This document shows positions 1 through 11,218 of a stretch of DNA of 64,000 nt, in pieces. The position numbers and the translations under genes were made by a program. The number at the start of each line of letters is the position of its first letter. The stretch's first letter is position 1. The notes under the pieces were generated by a model. That model saw nothing but the letters and a program-made list of their open reading frames with translations. It did no database searches and was not told the DNA's origin. This stretch comes from Clitoria ternatea (Eukaryota; Streptophyta; Magnoliopsida; Fabales; Fabaceae), in assembly GCA_037962975.1 (NCBI GenBank), contig CM075673.1, forward strand, positions 165,560,667 to 165,624,666, in the 5' to 3' direction.

Positions 1-317
1 GTGATTATATGTGCATTTTTTAAAAATATAAAAATTAAAATAAAAAACCGGGTTGTAGATATAACCACGGCTTCCCATAAAGCCGTGATTATATATACCC
101 TACAATCACGGTTTCCTCTCAACCTTGATTATAAGTACATTTTTTAAAAATATAAAAATTAAAATAAAAAACCTTGTTCCTACGACCACGGTTACATCAG
201 AACCGTGATTAAAAAACTTTCTCATATTTACAAAAATACCACCGCGTATTTTTCAAACACGGTTTTCCCTTGGACCGTGAACATATCCCGTTGTCGTAGC
301 CATTTTTTACACTAGTG
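1..317. mobile_element. CACTA (En/Spm) transposon terminus, truncated by window edge
   Basis: The right end reads cactagtg at 310-317. Read on the minus strand it runs CACTAGTGTAAAAAATGG, the form of a CACTA terminal inverted repeat. Inside it lies a subterminal array of short hairpins with arms of the type CACGG(C/T)T...A(A/G)CCGTG near 66-87, 188-210 and 259-280. The first ~124 bp are also directly repeated (unit beginning gattata at 3 and 127). Subterminal hairpin arrays are the transposase-binding region in this superfamily. No transposase coding is visible and the other terminus lies outside the window. Confidence 0.65.
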
Positions 318-1959
318 CTCAAACATATATATTATACTTTATTTGAATGTGTATATATATATATTATATGCATACAATTTGATGTTCAACACTTTGTACT
401 CTTCTATGCCCAAAGTTGCATCAAGGGGTGTCATCAACTCAATTAAAGTTACATGGTCTTTTCCATTCATGAAAGTGAAAGTAAGCAAATGGAAGTATCG
501 AGTGCTTCTCTAAGTCCACCAACCGCAACACATGAAAAGGCATTTTCCGTCTTTGGATTCATGTACTGGCACCCAATCAAGGTTAACCCTTTACCTATAT
601 CAATTAATGTCTTCAAGATTCCTATGTGCTTATATTTATTTAATCATGTTTTCACTCACAAGTGCTCCACTCACTCTTTCAACATTACATTTTTAATTCC
701 AATGTGACCTCAGAAATACCTATATTAATTTCATTCAATATAAAGCAATTCGTCTTATAAACTTTTATCATTTTTATGTTCTACATTGTATACTTTTTTT
801 TTTCTGTTACAAGATTGTATACTTTTGATTCCTGATGAAATAAAGTTTCGAATCGGCTTGATATAACTTTATTTAAAATAATCCGTAACATAAAAAAACG
901 AAATAATGGCCTTAATATATCAATTGATCATTAAATATCAATTAATAACAATAACTATATATGTATTATGTATTATATATTATTTTTTATTTATGATTTA
1001 TGATGCACTACTTTCGTTGTTAATCATAAATTGTGGTGAGAAATTCGTTTAGATAATAGCTTAGTCATCATTTGATTGTTGATTATTATTATCAATTAAA
1101 TTGAGACTTCATTAAGAAAAAAACCTCCCTAAACTGTATAGTTTATTTATAATTCATGCATGTATAATATTTTTAAAACTGTGTTGGTTATTAAAGCAAT
1201 GAAAGTATTAGTTGTGGTTAAATTGAAGATCAATTCATAGTTAAACCAGTTGTTATAAGAAATTAACTTGGGATGATCGTTAATTAACTTATAGTTTAGT
1301 TGGTCGGATCAATCGATCTAAACCGATGTTCATAGTAATGATCACATCCTTTTGATAAATAACTAATTGCTATAAGAATTTAATTAAACCGGTTTATACA
1401 AGAATGATGATGTCTTTTTGATGAGTAAAGTTCATGTTCTTGCGTAGCAAACTATATGATGCTTTTCGGAATCCATGGCTAATAAAAGAAAAACTGAAAG
1501 AGGAAACATATTAATTTGCAGCTTGCACAGCTATGACATATGGGTGTGATGAAAATAGAGGTGGAAAGGGGACCCATTTGAAGGGCACCAATGGAACATT
1601 CTCCGAGTTTTGATCCTCGTGGGAAAGGACTTTAGTGGCGTCAAAATCCATTCACTAATCATTGCTTCCCCCACTAAGCCTCATAGCTTTAAATAGGATT
1701 ATTATTAGTGATAAACACTAAGTAAATACTTGTAGCTTTGACCAACCAATGCGGCCAAATCTCATTGGAAGAAACCACATCACTACGTCAACTTTGCAAG
1801 TCAATATTGTAAAAAATAACATTGAGCATCCCTCCATGTCAAAAAGATCAAAACTAGAATATAAATATATATGTATAAATTTCTTTTAAAAGAAAAAGTG
1901 AAGGTAACAAGTAGAGGAAGTAGAGATAAGTTGAAGTAGTGGAAACCCTCACCCAGCCG
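318..1959. other. AT-rich intergenic DNA, no recognisable gene
   Basis: An 84-codon open frame starts at 453, but it has no recognisable domain, no splice context and ends in AT-rich sequence, so I do not call it a gene. Nothing else was recognised. Confidence 0.5.
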
Positions 1960-2421
1960 ACAAATGCCCATTTGAACGCACAACTTGGTGAGGGGAAGAG
2001 GGAGAGAAGACACATAACGATGCTAATATGATATTCTCTTAATCTAACATTTAATTAAGATAGGGTCTAAAAACAAAGGGGAAAATATTTGAAGACAAAA
2101 CCAATAGGGACAAAATTAATTAAGCCTTGTTGATGTTTTTTTTCTTCATTGGTTAAAATCGTTTTATGTACGTCCTTTAGCTTTTGGGAAATTAGAGTTT
2201 TGTTTACGAAATTAAGGTGTATAAGTTGAATTTAACTTGGGAAATGGTTTTCTGAACTGCCTTTATATACTATTACTTTGAGTAATGTATTGTAGACAAA
2301 ATTTATAAAAAGAAATTAAATTTGATCTTTTAGGTAATAGGAATTATGAGATGTTGCATACCGTCTCCAAAGTTAAGGGGTGACTGTCCTTAAAATGAAG
2401 GTTGATATAAATTTCTCAAAA
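1960..2421. repeat. Dispersed repeat copy 1 (partner at 7061-7598)
   Basis: The segment from acaaatgcccatttgaac to ttctcaaaa recurs in direct orientation at 7061-7598 with high identity. This copy lacks two short blocks present in the partner, one after gagagaag and one after gatattct. Homology starts and stops sharply at both ends. The two copies flank the long gypsy LTR region, but they are not its LTRs: they lack TG..CA ends, and the PBS lies elsewhere. Confidence 0.7.
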
Positions 2422-2467
2422 TCGTACAATCTAAATTTGTTGGGCCATTGTAATGAATTGGTGCCCT

Positions 2468-2469
<2 letters not shown>

Positions 2470-2526
<57 letters not shown>
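2470..2526. repeat. (TA)n microsatellite
   Basis: Uninterrupted TA dinucleotide tract of about 56 bp. Confidence 0.95.
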
Positions 2527-2532
<6 letters not shown>

Positions 2533-4201
2533 TATAATTTTGGAATGTAGATGGCGTAGATTAATCAGCCCAAGGTTATTTCTTGCTAAAACTTGTAAAA
2601 CATTCTTGGTCTAAAATGATTTTTGAAATAATACTATATCTGTTGAAACCATTGTAAATTAAAGATGATTTTAAAATAATTCTTGAGTTGAGTTGAATTA
2701 GAAGTAGTTTTAAAAAAGTTATAAAAAAAGTTACACTTTATACAACTCCTTCTAAATTAAAGTTTGTCTTTAACTTCAAGGAGTAATGAAAATGCACTAT
2801 TATCATAATTAGAGTTAAAAAGATGGGTTGGATTTATATCATTCTCGAATTTTAAATTTTAAGAGATTAATAAATGAGGATGATAATTATGGGCAAATAC
2901 TAAAAAGCAATATTGAGAGCCCTTTCCAATTAAAATAAAAATTAGACACTTAGTTAAATTAGGAATTTATCACCTAATCCAAATTAATTACCTAGGCTAA
3001 CTGAGTTATACCCTAATTTTTACCTTTTTCCTAAGTAAACCCTAAATTGCTAAAATTCTATTTTGATATTATTCTTAAATTCCTAGTATTAAGCCATATT
3101 ACATTTTTCCCCTTTCTCTTTCATACGCACGCCTTTTCACCTTGGGCAGAAACCAAAGTTGCTTTTCTTCTTCAATGCACCTTACCTCTACCGCAGCACC
3201 ATAGTCACCATTCCTTTCCTTCTTGTTCATCATCTTCCACCGTGCCCTCTTCTTTCACCATAAACCTTCATCAAAATCTGATTTTACTTCAAGTGGGTAA
3301 ATGCATGCAAGCCTCAATTTCTTCCTTCTCTTCTTCAAGGCTCATGGGCTTTCATAGGGAATAACCCAATTTTGTTTTCCTCTTTTTTTCAGTTAAAGTT
3401 GTGGCTACCATGCATGGGAAAGACTAAAGCTTAAGCTATTGGAAGCCTTGTCTTGTGTTTTGGAGTCTGTAGGTAAGAATTGAAACCATTTTCGCTTCAA
3501 TGCTTCATCATTACTATTGAAAAATCAACCTCCATAAATTGTGAACGCTAAATTTCACTTGGGTAATGATGGTGCAACAGTCAAAGTTTTATTTTGGAGA
3601 CAAACAGGGCGTGCTTCAAGTATCAGAGTCATACCAAAAAATGGTTGGCAAGCAGGACGCCATCCGGATTTTGGAAGGGTTAGCATTCGTTGATCGAAAG
3701 CTTGATCAAAGTATAGAACTGTGTTCAGGTACGTTTTAGACGTACAAGGGTTTATTATTCAATTAATAAATAGGAATTTGGTTCAGGAAACGCTTTATGA
3801 AGTTCTAGGCTCCGATTGCGATAGGGAATACTCATGAATGTGTTTATATGATAAGTGTGAGATGTTGTGTTGACTATGGTCTAAGCTTGTGTGTATGTTT
3901 GCTATTATTGGTATATCATTAAATCCATATGGTATTGGTAATGTTTCAATTATAAGATGTGTTCATGGGATGGTATTAATGATGGAAATGAAAATGTTGG
4001 TAATTGTACATAGCTTCTATGGCTGGATGAATTAGAATAACATATGTGGGAGCTAAGTTGTGTGAAATTGTATATTTCTACGTTATGGTTCGTATTTCAA
4101 ACATGGATTTCATTTCATAACATCATTTGCATTTTCAGCACTATGGTTTGTTGAAGAGGCTGTCACATTATAGTGTTATTGGTTCACTGTGCAGTCTGTA
4201 G

Positions 4202-4641
4202 CATGTTGCCTTTGAGGCTACCACTTATAGTGTTATGGTTCATTGTATGGTTACCCAGATGCCCCTCGGTTATAGTGTTATAGTTCACTAAGTGGATTAT
4301 CTTAGCACTTGCTCTGTATCCTTAAGCCGAATCCACATTTTGTATTTTATGCATAATTAAAAAGAAAAGGGTTTTGGAAGACATGGCATATCATTATTGC
4401 ATTTATGGCTATGTTTTTTAGGTTAGATATTGTTATCGTTCCTTGATGTCTAGATTGTGATATAATTGTCTCAATATTTAGAATACGTATATAGAACCCA
4501 TTGGATCATGATTACTATTTATTATTTGAATAGTACTCACCCTCTAAATTTATGGATTTTGTATTGAATGTGTCAAGAAACAAATTTACCTAAAGAGCTG
4601 AATGTGGAATCGTATTATATAACCATAGTGGATGCAACCTT

Positions 4642-4679
<38 letters not shown>

Positions 4680-5213
4680 CATGGTTTTGATGTTTGATGA
4701 TCTTGATAAGAATATATGTCTTTTGTTATCATAGACTAGATAGTTGAATTGTATTTTGGTGAAAGATAATCCACATGTTGCCTTTGAGGCTACCACTTAT
4801 AGTGTTATGGTTCATTGTATGGTTACCCAGATGCCCCTCGGTTATAGTGTTATAGTTCACTAAGTGGATTATCTTAGCACTTGCTCTGTATCCTTAAGCC
4901 GAATCCACATTTTGTATTTTATGCATAATTAAAAAGAAAAGGGTTTTGGAAGACATGGCATATCATTATTGCATTTATGGCTATGTTTTTTAGGTTAGAT
5001 ATTGTTATCGTTCCTTGATGTCTAGATTGTGATATAATTGTCTCAATATTTAGAATACGTATATAGAACCCATTGGATCATGATTACTATTTATTATTTG
5101 AATAGTACTCACCCTCTAAATTTATGGATTTTGTATTGAATGTGTCAAGAAACAAATTTACCTAAAGAGCTGAATGTGGAATCGTATTATATAACCATAG
5201 TGGATGCAACCTT

Positions 5214-5253
<40 letters not shown>

Positions 5254-5337
5254 CATGGTTTTGATGTTTGATGATCTTGATAAGAATATATGTCTTTTGT
5301 TATCATAGACTAGATAGTTGAATTGTATTTTGGTGAA
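4202..5337 (+). repeat. Tandem duplication of a ~562-bp unit inside the gypsy LTR
   Basis: Unit 1 (4202-4763) and unit 2 (4774-5337) both start catgttgcctttgaggc and end tattttggtgaa. They are separated by about 10 bp (agataatcca). The only length difference I see is one extra TA in the embedded (TA)n tract of unit 2 (about 5215-5251 against 4644-4678). The near identity implies a recent duplication or an assembly artefact. Confidence 0.9.
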
Positions 5338-5929
5338 TGATGCGTAAATTGATGTTATGAACTATGGGATTATCATGCTTGTGATGGATAAGGATTATAA
5401 TATGCATTTGATTATGGGCACAGATTCATTTCAGATAGCATAATGTGGAAGATATTGGTAGGTCATTGCATATTTGTTGGAAATAATATTTGTTATGTGG
5501 GAGAGAAACTTGATGAATTCTTGGTAATATGTCATTTTGTCATATTATCACAATATGTATGTCCTAGGCAAGTTGGTACAAGATGAATAGACTCCTATAC
5601 ATAAATGTAGATCATGTTTTAGTTGGATTATGATAGGGTGAGGGGTAGGTGCTAATAACCCTCACTTAGGTGATTAAGTGGGTTTATGTTGTTTGGTGTA
5701 CATGGTTACTTGAGGTTAAGTTGGCAATTGTTTAGTTATTTGGCTTGAAATGGCCTTTATGCATAATTTAGTGTACTCTATTTATTCTTTTGAATTTTTA
5801 AGTCTAGGCTGTACATATGGGTCACAAAAGATGTATAGGTAATTGTGTAAAGATTTGATGACAATCGGCATTAAAATCAAGGAGTTATGTGTTTCTGAAT
5901 TTCATTATTTGGCCATTTTTGCATAACTT

Positions 5930-6490
5930 ACTTAAGCGAGACTATTCTCATTTAAGTGAGCTCTCCTTGTACCTCGGGTATTGGTTTTATAAGTCTTTCA
6001 CTCGAGCGAGATGTGTTTCACTTGAGCGAGACCAAACCTATGAGATTTTGTGAGATTTTAGCTTGAATGAATCATGTCTCGCTCAAGCAAGTCTGAATTA
6101 GTTAGCCACTGTCACCCAAGCGAGGAAGGTCTTGCTTGAGTGAGAAGGGCTTGGGTAGTTTCTGTTTGCTTCTCGCTTGAGAGAATGCGACCCCACTTAA
6201 GCGAGATTGCCTTAGTTGGTTGCTAACTAATTCTCGCCTGAGCAAGGATGACCTCCCTTGAGCGAGATGTAGGGGTTGGTTTATGTTGATTTCTCGCTTG
6301 AGCGTGTAATGTCTCACTTGGGCCAGAGACCATACCTATTGTCTGTTTATTCCTCGCTTGAGCGAGAGTGACATGCTTAGCTTCTGTTTGTCTCTCGCCC
6401 AAGCGAGTGTGGTCTTGCTTGAGCAAGGGTCGATGTCTGGTTTATGTGGCTTCTTCGCTCAAGCAAAATAGTGTCACTTGAACAAGATTC
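5930..6490. repeat. ~60-bp tandem array of TCGCTTGAGCGAG dyads
   Basis: Imperfect palindromes of the form TCGCTTGAGCGAG or TCACTTGAGCGAGA recur, about two per ~60-bp unit. Unit starts of the form ttctcgcttg fall at about 6171, 6231, 6291 and 6351. The array lies in the 3' part of the long gypsy LTR, upstream of the PBS. Minus-strand open frames here simply translate the repeat. Confidence 0.85.
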
Positions 6491-7060
6491 CCTGTGTTGG
6501 CTTTTTCTTGATTGTTTCATTAGGTATACATCACTCTTGAGTTTTTTTATCTGTATTTAAAGTTGTTATTCATTGGCACCGCCTTAGGTTTCCATTGCTT
6601 ACCTTTGGGGGTGATAAGCGCGAAAAATTTATTCCTATTTTTATACAACCTCGAGGTAAATTATGGGAACTACACATGGGAATGTCACAGAGTGGTATCA
6701 GTGCAATTTGTCTCCAATAAGGCCAAGAATTTTACAGAGTTAACATAATTATAATTTATATTTAAGTACAACAGTGTTATTGAATACTGATTACTTGAAT
6801 GTATGAACTACCTAACTTGGTGCTAATTTAAATTACTTGAATTGTATATTATGATGTAAGGCATATGATAATGTTTGGTATAAATGATTAACATTTTCAG
6901 GTCCCTATGGCAATGCATTCCACTCCACATTTAACTTTAGTTAAATTACTTGAAAAATGTTTAAATATATGTGGGTTGTTAAATATTAAAGTTGTTCTTA
7001 CCTTTTGCACTTATATAGGTGCATAGGTAACTCTTATGGCTGGTCGTAGGTAGGCTGGTG

Positions 7061-7598
7061 ACAAATGCCCATTTGAACACACAACATGGTGAGGGGAAGA
7101 GGCAGAGAAGAGAGGAAGGGAACGAAAATGACGTAGAAAAGCACATGACACATAACGATGCTAATATGACATTCTAGGCACTAAAGAGAAATTAAAGATA
7201 ATTGGGATGAAAATCTAACATTTAATTAAGATGGGCTCTAAAAACAAAGGGGAAAATATTTAAAGACAAAACCAATAAGGACAAAATTAATTAAGCCTTA
7301 ATGATGTTTTTTCTTCATTAGTTAAAATCATTTTATGTACGTACTTTAATTTTTGGGAAATTAGAATTTTATTTACAAAACCAAAGTGTATAAGTTGAAT
7401 TTAACTTGTAAACATGGGAAATGGTTTTCTAAACTACCTCTATATACTATTACTTTGAGTAATGTATTATAGACAAAATTTATAAAAAGAAATTAAATTT
7501 GATCTTCTAGGTAATAGGAATTATGAGATGTTGCATACCGTCCCCAAAGTTAAAGGGTGATCGTCCTTAAAAGTAAGGTTGATATAAATTTCTCAAAA
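7061..7598. repeat. Dispersed repeat copy 2 (partner at 1960-2421)
   Basis: This copy begins immediately after the broken gag start of the gypsy fragment and is longer than copy 1. It retains a block near 7107-7140 and another near 7176-7210 that copy 1 lacks. It ends at ttctcaaaa, where copia-derived sequence begins. Confidence 0.7.
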
Positions 7599-7609
7599 GG
7601 TGTTCTTTG

Positions 7610-8081
7610 TAAACCAATGCCAGCAGTTATTATTCGGAACTGCTGAAAAAAGTAATCATGAAGTATTGTTAATGGTTCTGGTTAAGAACACAAACATTAG
7701 TGCCAGTTTCTCATCAATTTATGCAACTTTGTGAAAGCGCAAATGAAACTAACATATCCTTTAAGCACTTTTGTTGTAGTGTTTGTTAATTCAAGCATAA
7801 TCCCCTTATAGCTCCCTAAAAGGCAGCAAAAAAAGTGCTTAGATATCTCAATGGTACCTTGCATTATGGTTTGCATTTTCAATATTCTAAAGATCTTTAT
7901 ATCTCTGTATTTTGTGACTTTGATTGGGTTTTAAATCCCAATGATCTCAGGTCAACTATAGGGTATTGTGTGTTCCTTGGTTCTAACATTGGCTCATGAA
8001 GTGTTAAGAAACAAAAGGTTGTGTCCAAATCTAGTACATGAGTTAAATATTACAGCTTAGGAGATATGATTTTGTAAATCT
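7610..8081 (+). pseudogene. Ty1/copia RT/RNase H fragment (5' part, interrupted)
   Basis: From about 7823 the plus strand reads AAKKVLRYLNGTLHYG and then DFDW...DLRSTIGYCVFLGSNIGS, followed by a KQKVVSKSST-like motif. This is the characteristic end of copia reverse transcriptase/RNase H, where KRVLRYLKGT, D.DWA, R.ST.GYC and S.SSTEAEY are conserved. A stop replaces the glutamate after SSST and others follow, so it is dead. The frame continues at 10509 after a 2.4-kb insertion. Confidence 0.8.
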
Positions 8082-10508
8082 TGTAAATTTATACCCTATT
8101 TATAACGTTCTTAATTTTTAAAATAAATTTCAATAAATCAAATAAAATTTCATAAATAATTTAAATTTCTACATAGATTTCTGATTCAATAATAATAATA
8201 TCTGTTTTACATAAATCCGACCGGCTCATTTAAAATAAAAATAAATACAATGACTCGATATACTCAGGAGCCGGCCAAGGCTTCTACCAAAAATAGCTAT
8301 GTACAATCCGAGTAGCTGAATGACTTCACATATCATCTCCGTGTCCTACATCCACTGAAAAATAACAACAGTAGGGGGTGAGCATAAACATGTCAAATGA
8401 CAGTTACTGAATCGGATCGAGTGTCCAATTCATAACCATACATAAATTAAAATCATAACACATAATCACATCATATTTCATTCATTCTCATATCATCAAT
8501 AATCATATCATCATGTTATTTTCAATAGCATATATCAATGCATATGCATGCGGATCTGACTCTAATGATGGGATATTCACAACATAATATCTCAGCTCCA
8601 AGCTGATTCGGCCGTTTTACAGGTACCAAACTGCATGCGTCCATAATGTAACACCGGTCACTCTCAGTGACAGCGGTAACACAACTTGGTGTTACGGACC
8701 GGCCTTGAGTCCAACTCAAAGGCGTCTGTGGAATCAAAAGAAACCACTACAGGGTCTATGCCTTATCATCAAGCCATCCTCCCATCTGGACTGGCATCAC
8801 AGGCCCCCTGCAGTCCTGTGTGCGTCTGAATGCACATGCTATGCCATATAATAATCATGCATCAACAAACTACCTGATTTCAACTATCAGGCTACCACTC
8901 GGTATAACAACAAACATAGCATGCATTTATATATATCATGATAATTTCATGAATATGATTCATATCATAATCATCAATCACATACTAACATCATCTCATG
9001 TCATCAACTGATCAAATCATCAGTCACATATATATTCTATAGCATCTCATGCATAGAATTTATCACAACACATACATCTCATATGAACTCAATATTATTA
9101 ATATGAATGAAAGATATAAAATATCATTCAATCGGGGTTTCAATAATAATTCATACACATATCATATATATATATATATATATATATATCAATAACAATA
9201 ACACTCAAATCCATTCATAAACCATTCATTTGGAATAAGGAGTTCCAGTAACCTTTCAAATGTTATCCTAGTCACTGCTCCCAAATTCCAACTGGAATTG
9301 CGGTATTGTACCACTCCCAAGCTTTCTTCGTGAAGAGAAGAAATGAAGATTTAATTATCTTCGTTGTTCAATGGTTTCCAATAGAGGATTGGAAAGAAAG
9401 GATTATAGATGTTTTTCACTTTCAAAAGGCTTAAACTAATCCAACAATAGATGGATTTATATATCTTTCACGTAGAAGAGACGTGAATGAATTGAAGTAT
9501 TCTGACACACGTCTCTTTAATGATAATGAAGGATTAAGATATTTAATGAAAAGGGGACAGAACATCAAAGAGGGTACCATACTTAGAAAATATCTGAAAA
9601 GTGAAGCTGCTAGAATGTAGAAGAACAGATTGACATGGAAAGCTTCCATAATTGAAATAATTATTAATTCTGACTCGATTTCAGCATATTCTGACTCCCT
9701 TGAAGTATTCTGGATATATCTTTCTGAGAGGATTCATCAGAGCCTTTTTCTGCTCAGAATTCCTTCATTCGGAGGAAATTCACTCGGAAAAGTTTCATCC
9801 CATGAACCACAGTTTTTCTTCCTTGGAATGACCCTTTCACAATTGTCTTATTCGGAAATACCTTAATCAGGCATATCTCACTCGGATATACCTCTTCCCG
9901 AGTCAAACTCTTCCTCTTGCGTTCACTCGGAAGTCTTTCATCTGAAAGATCACTCGGAGTTCGAAGTCCAATTCCTTTCTCGGAAATCATTCCACTTGAA
10001 AGGATTACTCGGGGTCAAAGGCTATCTTGAAAATAAATTCGAGCACAAGCTCTCGGAACTCTAAAGATCGATTCGAGCACGAATTAAATGAATTTACCAC
10101 TTGAATATTTACTCTCCTCAGAATTATTCACTCAAAAAAACATAATCGGAGTTGAAGTCTTTCTTTGTCCAGAAGCACTCCTCCTGAAAAGACTCACTCG
10201 GTGCCATCTCACTTGGAAGTGTCACACTCAGAGACACTTCACTCGGAAAGTCACTCAACTCGGATAATGTTTTTCTTAACTCAGAATGATTTCCTTAATA
10301 ATGTTTCACTCGGAAACATCTTAACTTCACTTGTAATTAGTGTTCTGTCTTATTCCACTCAGAGTCATATTCATTTCACTCGGAATCTTACTCATTTGCA
10401 CTCAGAAAATTCTGTCTTAACATAATTCACTCGGAATTTCATTCAAAAATTCTCCTTTTATCCTTAATAAATTATTTTTCTAAAAATTATAAAAATTGGG
10501 ATGTTACA
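8082..10508 (-). mobile_element. Gypsy-type solo LTR inserted in copia RNase H
   Basis: On the minus strand the segment begins TGTAACATCCCAATTTTTA and ends ...TATAAATTTACA, i.e. TG...CA ends. It interrupts the copia RNase H frame, which resumes at 10509 as LLTKLKIP. There is no PBS, PPT or coding body, so a solo LTR (2427 bp) is the simplest reading. The flanking pentamers (aatct and ctatt) do not match, so the exact ends or the target duplication have decayed. It contains a (TA)n tract near 9163-9190 and a cluster of ACTCGGAA motifs. Confidence 0.6.
9690..10440. repeat. ACTCGGAA-motif cluster within the solo LTR
   Basis: The octamer (T)CACTCGGAA and one- or two-base variants (actcagaa, acttggaa, attcggaa) occur many times at irregular spacing of roughly 15-60 bp. 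It is not a clean tandem array. It looks like a motif-rich leader portion of the LTR. Confidence 0.65.
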
Positions 10509-10800
10509 CTATTAACTAAACTCAAGATCCCAGCTACAAAGTCTCATCTATTTTGGTGTGAAAACTTAGAAGCTAGCTATTCTCTTATTTGTCAATCCAA
10601 CTCTTCAAAGCAACATTAAGCATTTTAAGCTTGATCTCTAGCTCACTAGGGAGAAGGTTGTAAGAGGACAACTTGTGGTGAAGCATCTTCCATCTCAGTT
10701 TCAAATAGTAGATTTACTTACAAAGGCTTCAAGCTCTACTACTTTTTTGGAATTAAAACCGAAACTCAATGTGTGCTCCTCACCTACAATGAATTTGTAA
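10509..10800 (+). pseudogene. Ty1/copia RNase H fragment (3' part)
   Basis: This continues the frame broken at 8081: LLTKLKIP, then HLFWCENLEASY, then after frameshifts REKVVRGQLVVKHLPSQFQ and DLLTKASSSTTFLELK. These match the C-terminal copia RNase H consensus (LF.WCDN..A..L, H.KH....HF.RE....G.L....V....Q.AD..TK.L). Stops and frameshifts make it non-functional. It runs directly into a putative copia LTR. Confidence 0.8.
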
Positions 10801-10814
10801 GGGTAATAAGGATA

Positions 10815-11215
10815 CAAATATAGATTATACTTAAATTTAGTTTATTATCCTTTTGTTTTATGTTATTCTATTCTAATTATCAGCTTTGTATCCCTCGCTA
10901 TTAAGCTTTGATTAAGTGGGGTTTTCCTTTCTATATAAATGGACCTCTTTCTTTGTTGTATGCAATTCAAATCATTCTTTTACATAATACTAATAGAGGT
11001 TTATTCAGTCCATTATAAGTTTTTATGCTTCTCATAAGACCCACTCTAGTAACGTTTAAGCAATGTTTAGCCAGTTGTACTCTCAACTATATAAGCCCTC
11101 TTAATCAAGAGACTTTTTTAATAAAAATCATTATTGATATTTGTTATTTATAACTCCCTATCTAACTAATTCGTGATTTCTCTCCCACACACTCACACAC
11201 TCTCCCCTCATTTTT
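10815..11215 (+). repeat. Putative copia LTR between an RNase H end and a gag start
   Basis: Upstream is the end of a copia pol. Downstream, ggtagtatcaaagc (11219-11232) resembles a degenerate TGGTATCAGAGC primer site and is followed by gag. The interval includes a TATA-like ctatataaatgg near 10934. The exact ends are decayed, and the boundaries are inferred from the flanking pol and PBS, not from clean TG..CA. Confidence 0.45.
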
Positions 11216-11218
11216 TAA

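Larger units (their letters stand above)
2890..7060 (+). mobile_element. Ty3/gypsy element fragment: very long LTR, PBS and gag start
   Basis: The right boundary of the LTR is inferred just before tggtatcagtgc (6693-6704), which matches the usual initiator-tRNA-Met primer site TGGTATCAGAGC with one change. About 330 bp downstream an ATG at 7036 opens a frame beginning MAGRR, like many gypsy Gag starts, but it hits a stop at once. The sequence is then replaced by the dispersed repeat at 7061. The left LTR boundary is unclear, as I see no convincing TG terminus near 2890. All of pol is missing. The LTR carries the internal repeats listed separately. Confidence 0.5.

Noticed and set aside
453..707. 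84-codon open frame as a gene
   Set aside because: No domain, no splice context and ordinary AT-rich composition; frames of this length are expected by chance.
3047..3364. 105-codon frame with Ser-rich and hydrophobic parts as a secreted peptide
   Set aside because: It lies in the long gypsy LTR leader, has no homologue that I recognise and no splice context.
6102..6426. Minus-strand frames with LAQAR repeats as repeat proteins
   Set aside because: They are translations of the TCGCTTGAGCGAG array and overlap each other in different frames.
1960..7598. The 0.5-kb direct repeats as LTRs of one element
   Set aside because: No TG..CA ends, no target duplication, and the PBS at 6693 is not adjacent to either repeat.
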